Positions 57,441 to 64,000 of a stretch of DNA of 64,000 nt are shown piece after piece. The notes below the pieces were generated by a model. It saw only the letters and a list, made by a program, of their open reading frames with translations, made no database searches and had not been told where the DNA came from. Source of the DNA: Hymenobacter cheonanensis (GTDB lineage Bacteria; Bacteroidota; Bacteroidia; Cytophagales; Hymenobacteraceae); assembly GCF_030581075.1 (NCBI RefSeq), contig NZ_JAUQSW010000001.1, positions 434,001 through 498,000 of the forward strand, read 5' to 3'. The position numbers and the translations under genes are program-made. Position 1 is the stretch's first letter. Every line of letters starts with the position of its first letter.

Positions 57441-60434
57441 ATGCTGCCCTCCCCTAGCCTGGCCGCGCCGGTGGCGGCCCCCGCCACTAGCCCCACCTTC
57501 CTGGCCCAGGTGGCGCAGGAACTGCTGGCCACCCACGACGTGGACGCCCTCTCGGAGCTTGTGGTGATAGTGCCCACGCGCCGCGCCGTGGTGTACCTCA
57601 AGAATGAGCTGGCCCTGGCCACCCCCGAGGGCCAGGCGCTGTGGGCCCCGCGCATTGCGGCCATGGAAGACTACATGGTGGAGCGCGCCGGCGTGCAGGT
57701 AGAGGAGCCCATTGCGCTACAGCTCTTGCTGTTCGATATTTTCAAGCACATCGACCCCGATTTGCAGTTCGACCACTTTGTGGGCTGGGGCGGGCTGCTG
57801 CTGCAAGATTTTTCGACCCTCGACCAGCACCTGGCCGACACCAAATCTATCTTCGAGTACCTGGCCGAGGCCAAGGCGCTGGAGCGCTGGCAGCTCGACC
57901 CGGAGAAAAAAACCACCGGGCTCGACCGCTACTTTGGCTTCTGGGGGCAGCTGCACAAGGTGTACCTGCGCTTTAAGGCGCGCCTCAAAAAAGAGCACCT
58001 TGCCTACCCGGGGCTAGCCTACCGGCGCGCCGTGCAGGGCCTGCGCCGCGAGTTGGCCGACGTGAAGCGGGCACTGCCCGCGCGCCACGTCTTCGTGGGC
58101 CTGGGCGGCCTGAGCAAGGCCGAGGAGACGTTTATCGGCCTGCTGCGCAGCCGGGGGCTGGCCGATTTGTACTTCGACGGCGACCCGTTTTACCTCGAAG
58201 ACACCTCGCCCAACCGCGCCGGCCAGGCCCTGCGCCGCTACTGGAAAGCCTGGAACCTGCCCCTCAACGACTTCACCTACCAGGACCACCTGCGCGGCCG
58301 GCCGCACCACATCCGGCTGCTAGGGGTGGCCAATGCCAGTATGCAGGGCAAGCTGGCTGGCCAGCTGCTGGCCGAGGCGCGCCTGCGCAACCCCGCCGCC
58401 ACGGTAGCCGTGGTGCTGCCCGACGAAACCCTGCTGCTGCCCGTGCTGCACGGCCTGCCGCCTGCCGAGCTGGTGCCCGATTTCAACGTGACGATGGGCC
58501 TGAGCTTCCAGAGCACGGCCTTGTTTAACCTGGTCGATTTGCTGTTTGAGGTGCACCTTACCGGCATCCGGGAGGGCGAGCCGGGGCGCGACTACGGCGT
58601 GCCCAAGTACCACCACCTAGCCGTGAGCAAGCTGCTGGCGCACCCTTTTTTGCGGCGCTACCAGCAGTGGCAGGATGCCCAGGCCGGCGAGCCGCAGTAC
58701 CACGGCCTGCTCGACAATATTTGCCGCGAGATTGTGAAAAAGCACCTGGTGCTGCTGCCCGCCACCGACCTGCTGCGGCTCGGGCACGGCCACCCGCTCA
58801 TTGAGGCGCTGTTCAAGACCTGGGATAATTGCGACAATATCATCCGGGCCTGCTACACGCTCGTTGACTTGCTGAAGCAGGTGTATGCCCACGACCACGC
58901 GGCCATCGAGGCCGAGTACCTGTACCTGTTTTATACGCTTATCCGGCAGCTCGACACAGCCTTCGACTGCCGCGAGCAGCGCCTGAGCGTGCGCTCGTTC
59001 CGGCGCTTTCTGTATGACCAGATGCGGCGCACGCGCCTGCCTTTCGCCGGCGAGCCGCTGGCCCAGGTGCAGATAATGGGTTTGCTCGAAACCCGCGCCC
59101 TGGACTTCGACCACGTCATCATCCTGAGCTGCAACGAGAACACGCTGCCTGCGCCCAAGCGCCAGCAGTCGCTCTTCCCCTACGATGTGCTGGCCGAGTA
59201 CAAGCTGCCCACCTACGCCGACGCCGAGGCCAATGCGGCCTACAACTTTTGGCGGCTCTTGCAGCGCGCCGGCCGCGTAGACCTGGTGCACGTGCTGCCC
59301 GGCGCCGAGGGCGTGCGCACCGGCGAGCGCAGCCGGTTTTTGCGCCAGATTGAGTTTGACCTAGCCGCCCAAAACCCAGATTTGGTGCTGGAAAGCGAAA
59401 CAGTGCAGGTGCCCGCCGGGCTGCCGGCCAGCCAGGATGAGCTGCTCGGCGACCTGGTGCTGGACAAAGACGAGGCCATGCTCACGGGCCTGCGCGGCGT
59501 GCTCGAGCGTGGCCTCTCGCCCTCGGCCCTGAACGAGTTTATCAGCTGCTCGCTCAAGTTTTACTTTTCGCGGCTAGCCCGCTTTCAGGAGAATGACGAG
59601 GTGGAGGAGGCGCTCGGGGCCGATGGCTTCGGCACGGTGGTGCACGATGCGCTGGAGCAGCTGCTGAAGCCCTTCGAGCTGGAGCAGCGCGACCTCACGG
59701 CCGCCGACCTCCCCGACATTCTCAAAAAAGTGCCGGCCGAAGTCACCCGCCAGCTGCGCCAGGAGGGCGCCGAGCGCCAGGCCCGGCCCGACGATGGCCT
59801 CAACCACGTGCTGGGCCAGGTGGCCACGCGCCTCATTCGCAAGTACTTAGAAAGCCTGCCTAGCCAACCGGGCGTGCTGCCGCTGCGCATCGCGGCCCAG
59901 GAAAAGCCGATGGTAGCGACCGTGTTTGTAGACCTGCCGGGCCGGGCCACCAAGCTGCCGGTGCGCATCCTGGGCCGCGCCGACCGCATCGACGCGCTAC
60001 CCGACGGCCGCCGGCGGGTGGTGGACTACAAAACCGGCCTCGTGGAGCGCCGCGAGCTAAACCTGCGCGGCACCCAGAAGCCCCTGAGCCCGGCCGATAC
60101 CGTGGCGCGCCTGCTCACGGAGTCGAGCAGCGGCGCCGACAAGGTGCGTCAGCTCTGGCTCTACCGCTTCATGCTGGAAAGCGACCCTAGCCAACCCGCG
60201 CCGCCCGGCTCGGAGGCCGCTATTATGAGCCTGCGCAAAATCGACGAGGGCCTACTCTCGGCGCCGCTCGACTTTATCACCGAAGGCACCGGCGAACCCG
60301 ACTTCCTGCTAGCCAGCGCCGAGCTTATTTCGCGCTTGACCCAGCGCATGCTGGACCCCGCCGAGCCCATCCGCAAAACCGACGACCTGGCCAAGTGCGA
60401 GTATTGCCCCTACCGCGGCATCTGCGCGCGGTAA
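57441..60434 (+). CDS. AddB-like PD-(D/E)XK nuclease/helicase-type protein
   Basis: 997 residues from ATG 57441. N-terminal helicase-like half: 'LVVIVPTRRAVVYLKNELAL', 'VALGGLSK'-like 'FVGLGGLSKAEETFIGLLRS' and 'VQIMGLLETRALDFDHVIIL'. C-terminal RecB-type nuclease: 'PSALNEFISCSLKFYFSRLA', 'RILGRADRIDAL', 'RRVVDYKTGLVE' (D...DYK). The final 'KCEYCPYRGICAR' with the earlier 'SCSLK' gives the four Cys of an AddB-type 4Fe-4S cluster. AddAB resects double-strand breaks for recombination. addA is not next to it. Confidence 0.88.
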   Translation: MLPSPSLAAPVAAPATSPTFLAQVAQELLATHDVDALSELVVIVPTRRAVVYLKNELALATPEGQALWAPRIAAMEDYMVERAGVQVEEPIALQLLLFDIFKHIDPDLQFDHFVGWGGLLLQDFSTLDQHLADTKSIFEYLAEAKALERWQLDPEKKTTGLDRYFGFWGQLHKVYLRFKARLKKEHLAYPGLAYRRAVQGLRRELADVKRALPARHVFVGLGGLSKAEETFIGLLRSRGLADLYFDGDPFYLEDTSPNRAGQALRRYWKAWNLPLNDFTYQDHLRGRPHHIRLLGVANASMQGKLAGQLLAEARLRNPAATVAVVLPDETLLLPVLHGLPPAELVPDFNVTMGLSFQSTALFNLVDLLFEVHLTGIREGEPGRDYGVPKYHHLAVSKLLAHPFLRRYQQWQDAQAGEPQYHGLLDNICREIVKKHLVLLPATDLLRLGHGHPLIEALFKTWDNCDNIIRACYTLVDLLKQVYAHDHAAIEAEYLYLFYTLIRQLDTAFDCREQRLSVRSFRRFLYDQMRRTRLPFAGEPLAQVQIMGLLETRALDFDHVIILSCNENTLPAPKRQQSLFPYDVLAEYKLPTYADAEANAAYNFWRLLQRAGRVDLVHVLPGAEGVRTGERSRFLRQIEFDLAAQNPDLVLESETVQVPAGLPASQDELLGDLVLDKDEAMLTGLRGVLERGLSPSALNEFISCSLKFYFSRLARFQENDEVEEALGADGFGTVVHDALEQLLKPFELEQRDLTAADLPDILKKVPAEVTRQLRQEGAERQARPDDGLNHVLGQVATRLIRKYLESLPSQPGVLPLRIAAQEKPMVATVFVDLPGRATKLPVRILGRADRIDALPDGRRRVVDYKTGLVERRELNLRGTQKPLSPADTVARLLTESSSGADKVRQLWLYRFMLESDPSQPAPPGSEAAIMSLRKIDEGLLSAPLDFITEGTGEPDFLLASAELISRLTQRMLDPAEPIRKTDDLAKCEYCPYRGICAR

Positions 60435-60464
60435 GGTTTTTGCGGGGCAGCCAGGTCGTTACTT

Positions 60465-60562
60465 TGTCATTGCGAGGAGGAACGACGAAGCAATCGCACC
60501 TGAATGGCACCCGAGCAACTCGTCTTGATGCGATTGCTTCGTCGTTCCTCCTCGCAATGACA
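60465..60562. repeat. Palindromic intergenic repeat, GTCATTGCGAG subfamily (copy 2)
   Basis: Perfect 34-bp arms (left TGTCATTGCGAGGAGGAACG, right end CGTTCCTCCTCGCAATGACA). It ends 15 bp before the ClC ATG. Confidence 0.93.
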
Positions 60563-60576
60563 GGCACACTCTGGCA

Positions 60577-62382
60577 ATGCCCTACGTTCTCATGCAGAAA
60601 AGCCTAGTCCACCGCCTGCTCAACCCGTTTCTGTTGTGGCGCCTGCGCCACGTGAGCGAGCGCGTGTACGTGGTGTGGCTGGCGGGGCTGGTGGGCGTGC
60701 TGGCGGGGCTAGCCGCGGTGGCCCTCAAAACGGCCGTGCACTGGCAGCAGGCCCGGCTGGCCTCGGCCGTAACGGAGCCCAACCGGGTATTTGCGCTGTC
60801 CATTTACCCCATCATCGGCATCACGCTCACGGTGCTCGTTACCAAGTATTTGCTAGGGGGCAATCTTGGCCGGGGCATCGGGCCCATTATTTATAACACA
60901 GCCCGCGAAAACGCCATTGTGCCGCGCTCCAAGCTGTACTCGCAGCTGATTACGGCATTTCTTACGGTGTCGTTTGGCGGGTCGGCGGGCACCGAGGCGC
61001 CGATTTCGGTCACGGGCGCGGCCATTGGCTCCAACGCGGCCAGGGTGCTGCGGGCGGGGCGGCGGCGGCGGCGCCTGCTCACGGGCTGCGGGGCGGCGGC
61101 GGGCGTGGCAGCCATCTTTAACGCGCCCATTGCGGGCGTGCTGTTTGCGGTAGAAGCCATTTTGCTGGAGCTGCCGGCCCAGTATTTTATTCCGCTGCTC
61201 ATCTCCTCGGCCACGGCCACGGTGGTGTCGAAGGCCTTGTACGCGGGCCAGCCATTTGCGCTCATTACCAACTCATGGGTGGTCAACACGGTGCCGTTTT
61301 ATGCCGTGCTAGGGCTGCTGATGGCCCTGCTGTCGGTATACATGATTCGGACCTACCACTGGTTCGACCACTTTTGGGACCGCTGGCCGGGGCTGCGCTG
61401 GCAGAAGGTGCTGCTGGGCGGCACGGCGCTGGGCCTGCTCATTTTTCTGTTTCCGCCGCTCTACGGCGAGGGCTACACCACGGTGGTGGAAAAGCTGCTG
61501 GCCGGCAACGCCCAGGCCCTCACCGACGACAGCCTGTTTTCGGTGTACGGCGACAACAACGTGTGGCTGCTGCTCATCCTGGTATTTTTCACGATGATGA
61601 TGAAGGTGGTGGCCACGAGCATAACCGTGGGCGCGGGCGGCAACGGCGGCATGTTTGGCTCGTCGCTGGTGGCGGGGGCGCTGGGCGGCTTCCTCTTCGC
61701 GCGCCTCGTGAATTTGACGGGGCTGGTGGCCATTCCGGAGGTGCATTTTGTGGTGCTGGGCATGGCCGGCGTGCTGGCGGGCGTGGTGCACGCGCCGCTC
61801 ACGGCCATCTTTTTGATTGCCGAAATCACGGGCGGCTACGCGCTGTTTGTACCGCTGATGTTCGTCACGAGCTTTTCGTACCTCATTACCAAGCACTTCG
61901 AGCCCTACTCGGTATACACCCGCAAGCTGACGCAGAAAGGCGTGGATGTGTACGCCAACCGCGACCGCGACCTGCTCTCGCGCCTCGACCTGCACCGCCT
62001 GCTCGATACCGATTTTCTGACCCTGCGCCCCAGCGCCACCCTCGGCGAGCTGGTAGAGGTGTTTCGGCACGCGCACCGCAACGTGTTTCCGGTGGTGGGC
62101 AAAAGCGGGCTGCTGCGCGGCGTCATCAGCCTCGATATGGTGCGCGACACACTTTTCGACGGCGCCCACTACACCACCACCAAGGTAAGCGAGCTGATGC
62201 AGCGGCCGGTGGCCGTCATTCACGCTACCGACAGCGTAGAACACTGCCTCGACCTGCTGGAGCGCACCGACAGCACCGCCCTGCCCGTGTGCGACGACGA
62301 GGGCAACTACCTGGGCTTCATCACAAAGTCGGCCATCCTGGCCAGGTACCGCCGCGAGCTGATTGAGGAAGGCCAGGTTTAA
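60577..62382 (+). CDS. ClC-type chloride channel/transporter with CBS pair
   Basis: 601 residues from ATG 60577 (a second ATG at 60592). About ten or more membrane helices. Anion-path motifs: 'GRGIGPII' (GSGIP-like), 'FGGSAGTEAPISVTGAA' (GREGP-like, gating Glu140), 'GGNGGMFGSSL' (GxFxP-like). Two CBS domains follow ('FLTLRPSATLGELVEVFRHA' and 'VAVIHATDSVEHCLDLLERT'). At the position of the internal proton glutamate (E203 in E. coli ClC-ec1) the sequence reads 'LFAVEAI', with Ala194, which favours a channel-like or H+-uncoupled protein. The stop overlaps the left arm of the next element. Confidence 0.9.
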   Translation: MPYVLMQKSLVHRLLNPFLLWRLRHVSERVYVVWLAGLVGVLAGLAAVALKTAVHWQQARLASAVTEPNRVFALSIYPIIGITLTVLVTKYLLGGNLGRGIGPIIYNTARENAIVPRSKLYSQLITAFLTVSFGGSAGTEAPISVTGAAIGSNAARVLRAGRRRRRLLTGCGAAAGVAAIFNAPIAGVLFAVEAILLELPAQYFIPLLISSATATVVSKALYAGQPFALITNSWVVNTVPFYAVLGLLMALLSVYMIRTYHWFDHFWDRWPGLRWQKVLLGGTALGLLIFLFPPLYGEGYTTVVEKLLAGNAQALTDDSLFSVYGDNNVWLLLILVFFTMMMKVVATSITVGAGGNGGMFGSSLVAGALGGFLFARLVNLTGLVAIPEVHFVVLGMAGVLAGVVHAPLTAIFLIAEITGGYALFVPLMFVTSFSYLITKHFEPYSVYTRKLTQKGVDVYANRDRDLLSRLDLHRLLDTDFLTLRPSATLGELVEVFRHAHRNVFPVVGKSGLLRGVISLDMVRDTLFDGAHYTTTKVSELMQRPVAVIHATDSVEHCLDLLERTDSTALPVCDDEGNYLGFITKSAILARYRRELIEEGQV

Positions 62383-62802
62383 TTGTTAGTGGTTAATTAT
62401 TAATTGTTAATGGGTAGCAAAGAGAATATTCTAAAGGATAAAAGCTTTGCTTTTGCGGTGCGTGTGGTGCGGCTTTACCAATACTTGGTAGCTCGAAAGC
62501 AGGAATACATTCTTTCCAAACAGCTACTGCGGAGTGGTACTTCAGTAGGTGCAATGGTGCGGGAGGCTGAACACGCACAAACTAGAGCAGATTTTATCCA
62601 CAAATTATCCATCGCCCAAAAAGAAATAAATGAAAGCGTGTACTGGCTCGCTTTGCTGGCTAGCACCGATTATCTCACCCCATCCCAAGCCGCTGGTCTG
62701 CAAGCTGATGCCATTGAACTCCTCAAGATTTTAACGGCCATCATAAAGACTGCCAAAAGCTCTCTAAAAAATTAACCATTAATAATTCACCATTGACAAT
62801 TA
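62380..62802. mobile_element. Inverted-repeat-bounded cassette with four-helix-bundle gene
   Basis: Imperfect ~33-bp terminal inverted repeats: left 62380-62413 (TAATTGTTAGTGG then TTAATTATTAATTGTTAA), right 62770-62802. The cassette, AT-rich against its surroundings, fits exactly between the stop of the ClC gene and the stop of the convergent antiporter gene, and holds a single gene. Confidence 0.7.
62410..62775 (+). CDS. Four-helix-bundle protein (23S rRNA intervening-sequence protein family)
   Basis: 121 residues from ATG 62410 (MGSKENILKDKSFAFAVRVV). Four amphipathic helices: 'VVRLYQYLVARKQEYILSKQ', 'LLRSGTSVGAMVREAEHAQT', 'FIHKLSIAQKEINESVYWLA', then 'LLKILTAIIKTAKSS'. The 'RSGTSVGAMVREAEHA...FI.KLSIA.KE..E' pattern is diagnostic of the S23/IVS-encoded family. 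Relatives occur in rRNA intervening sequences and as the Avd protein of diversity-generating retroelements. Function unknown. It lies within a small cassette with terminal inverted repeats. Confidence 0.88.
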   Translation: MGSKENILKDKSFAFAVRVVRLYQYLVARKQEYILSKQLLRSGTSVGAMVREAEHAQTRADFIHKLSIAQKEINESVYWLALLASTDYLTPSQAAGLQADAIELLKILTAIIKTAKSSLKN

Positions 62803-62803
62803 A

Positions 62804-64000
62804 TCAAAACTCGATGGCCGCCGTGGGTTTTTGGTGGCTGATTATCAGCCCCACCATCATCAGCACACTGGTGAGCAGAATGACGACGAACAGGATATTC
62901 TCGCTCACGTCGCCAAGCACGTGCTGGGCCGGAATGCTGTAAAAAAGCAGCACCGTGATAAGGCCCTTGGGCGCGATAAACAGCTCGGGCAGCAGGTCGG
63001 TGCGCGCCACAAAGCGCAGATACAGAAAGCGAAGCGTCGTGAGCACGGCCACTATCAGCACGCCCTGGCCCAGCAGCTGCCAGCTGATGAGGTTAGCCAG
63101 GGTGATGGAGTAGCCGAAGAGCAAAAAGAAGAACGTGCGGATGAGAAACGCCGACTCGGCGGTGATGCTTTTGAGCTGGTGCAGGTCGGGCGCCAGGTCG
63201 GCGGCCGTGAAGCTGCGCCAGCCGGTGCGCAGCCGCAGCCAGCCCAGCAGCAGGTCGGCATTATTCACGGCTAGTCCGAAGGCCAGCACGAGCAGCAGCG
63301 ACGAGAGGTGGAGCTGCTTGGCCAGGCTGTAAATAAGAATCAGGAAGGCAAAGAGCAGGAAAAACTTAACGTGCTCGCGCAGGCGGCCCAGCAAAAAGCT
63401 CAGTATCACGGTGCTGAACACGGCCACGAGCACAATCAGCAGCACGCCGCGCCCGAATGTGAGCAGGCCCTGGCCCTGATAAAAGTCTTCCTGGTCCACA
63501 AAATTGAAAAGCATGATGCCCAGAATATCGGAAAACGTGCTTTCGTAGACGATAAACTCCTGCTTTTCGCCCGTGAGGTTGGCCACGCTCGGGATGGCAA
63601 TGGCGCTGCTAATCACCACTAAGGGCACGGCATTGAGCAGGCTGGTTTGCCAGCTGGCCCCTAGCCACAGGTGCAGCAGCCCGCCAATGGCGGCGGCCTG
63701 GGCCATGAGCATGACGAGCGCCGCCAGAAACGAGCGCCGGATGAGCGGCACTTTATCGCGGCTCAGGCGCAAGTCCAGGGCGCCTTCCAACACTATCATT
63801 ATCAGACCGATAATGCCGAATATTTCCAGCAGGGTCTTGGGCACGTGAAAGTCGACGCCCCGGTACTCGGCCCACTGCCGCAGCCCGATGCCGGTGAGCA
63901 GCAGCAGCAGCACCGACGGCACCCGCGTGGCGCGCGAGGCCAGGTTAAACAGGTAGGATAAAATAACGGCCAGGCTCAGGCCAATGAGGATACCATAAGA
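62804..64000 (-). CDS. Cation/proton antiporter (Na+/H+ exchanger family), 5' end outside window
   Basis: The frame is open to the right edge; an internal GTG at 63922 is not the likely start because membrane segments continue upstream ('GILIGLSLAVILSYLFNLAS'). 399 residues visible, about ten membrane segments. CPA-type features: 'LEIFGIIGLIMIVLEGALDL', 'VVISSAIAIPSVANL' and 'VYESTFSDILGIMLFNFVDQ' (ESxxxD region with Asp, ion-binding helix). No TrkA-type regulatory domain in the visible C terminus; it ends 'MVGLIISHQKPTAAIEF'. Probably Na+ or K+ for H+ exchange in the inner membrane. Confidence 0.8.
   Translation of the reverse strand, partial: SYGILIGLSLAVILSYLFNLASRATRVPSVLLLLLTGIGLRQWAEYRGVDFHVPKTLLEIFGIIGLIMIVLEGALDLRLSRDKVPLIRRSFLAALVMLMAQAAAIGGLLHLWLGASWQTSLLNAVPLVVISSAIAIPSVANLTGEKQEFIVYESTFSDILGIMLFNFVDQEDFYQGQGLLTFGRGVLLIVLVAVFSTVILSFLLGRLREHVKFFLLFAFLILIYSLAKQLHLSSLLLVLAFGLAVNNADLLLGWLRLRTGWRSFTAADLAPDLHQLKSITAESAFLIRTFFFLLFGYSITLANLISWQLLGQGVLIVAVLTTLRFLYLRFVARTDLLPELFIAPKGLITVLLFYSIPAQHVLGDVSENILFVVILLTSVLMMVGLIISHQKPTAAIEF

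Noticed and set aside
61275..62366. 363-codon open frame inside the ClC gene, other frame
   Set aside because: Arg/Ala/Gly-rich noise; the ClC frame carries all the motifs.

Overview
The window looks like a chromosomal segment of a high-GC Bacteroidota, most likely Hymenobacter or a close relative. Pointers are a SusC/TonB-type outer-membrane barrel, a type IX secretion (CHU_C/gliding) C-terminal domain, Rho with a very long disordered insert, a PID-CTERM-type small protein, DUF2911/DUF4197/DUF4173 proteins, and TAnnTTTG (-7) promoter boxes. GC is about two thirds by eye. I saw no rRNA, tRNA, CRISPR, prophage or transposase gene.

Layout. 1-13.9 kb: end of a TonB-dependent receptor, a GumN/TraB-like secreted protein, a MetA-type porin-like protein, hisS, a DUF3298-type protein, a histidine-ammonia-lyase homologue that has lost its MIO serine, a T9SS cargo protein, a Tal-Pgi-type phosphoglucose isomerase, a PID-CTERM peptide, YbaB/EbfC, a GT2 glycosyltransferase and PspC. 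14-24.4 kb: TPR lipoprotein, pyruvate dehydrogenase E1 beta, phasin-like protein, acyltransferase, two-DTG aspartyl protease with PDZ, menC, KGG stress protein, egtB, LOG. 24.4-34.5 kb: argS, lipoprotein esterase, divergent arginase and arginine decarboxylase, a 48-aa lipoprotein, a GH172 (DUF2961) protein, PBP1A. 34.5-42.9 kb: an island of small membrane proteins with two internal paralogue pairs, around a B12/radical-SAM protein, a ferritin-like diiron protein, DUF4173, and a winged-helix regulator with a candidate operator present three times. 43-64 kb: DUF4197, methyltransferase plus UbiA, GAF protein, rho, serS, DUF2911 and its stand-alone tail paralogue, aspartate kinase, PIG-L deacetylase, AddB-like nuclease, ClC channel, an inverted-repeat-bounded four-helix-bundle cassette, and a cation/H+ antiporter that runs off the window.

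The genes are mostly housekeeping, in short operons with many independent units. Recurrent non-coding structure is the most distinctive aspect. The palindrome GCTAGC occurs about four times more often than composition predicts. About nine copies of a ~100-bp palindromic repeat sit between genes. An ACTTTG-N5-CAAAGT operator candidate recurs in the membrane-protein island. Several genes have their -7 box only 4-8 nt before the start codon, which predicts leaderless or nearly leaderless mRNAs. Two genes (argS, PIG-L) contain internal low-GC patches.
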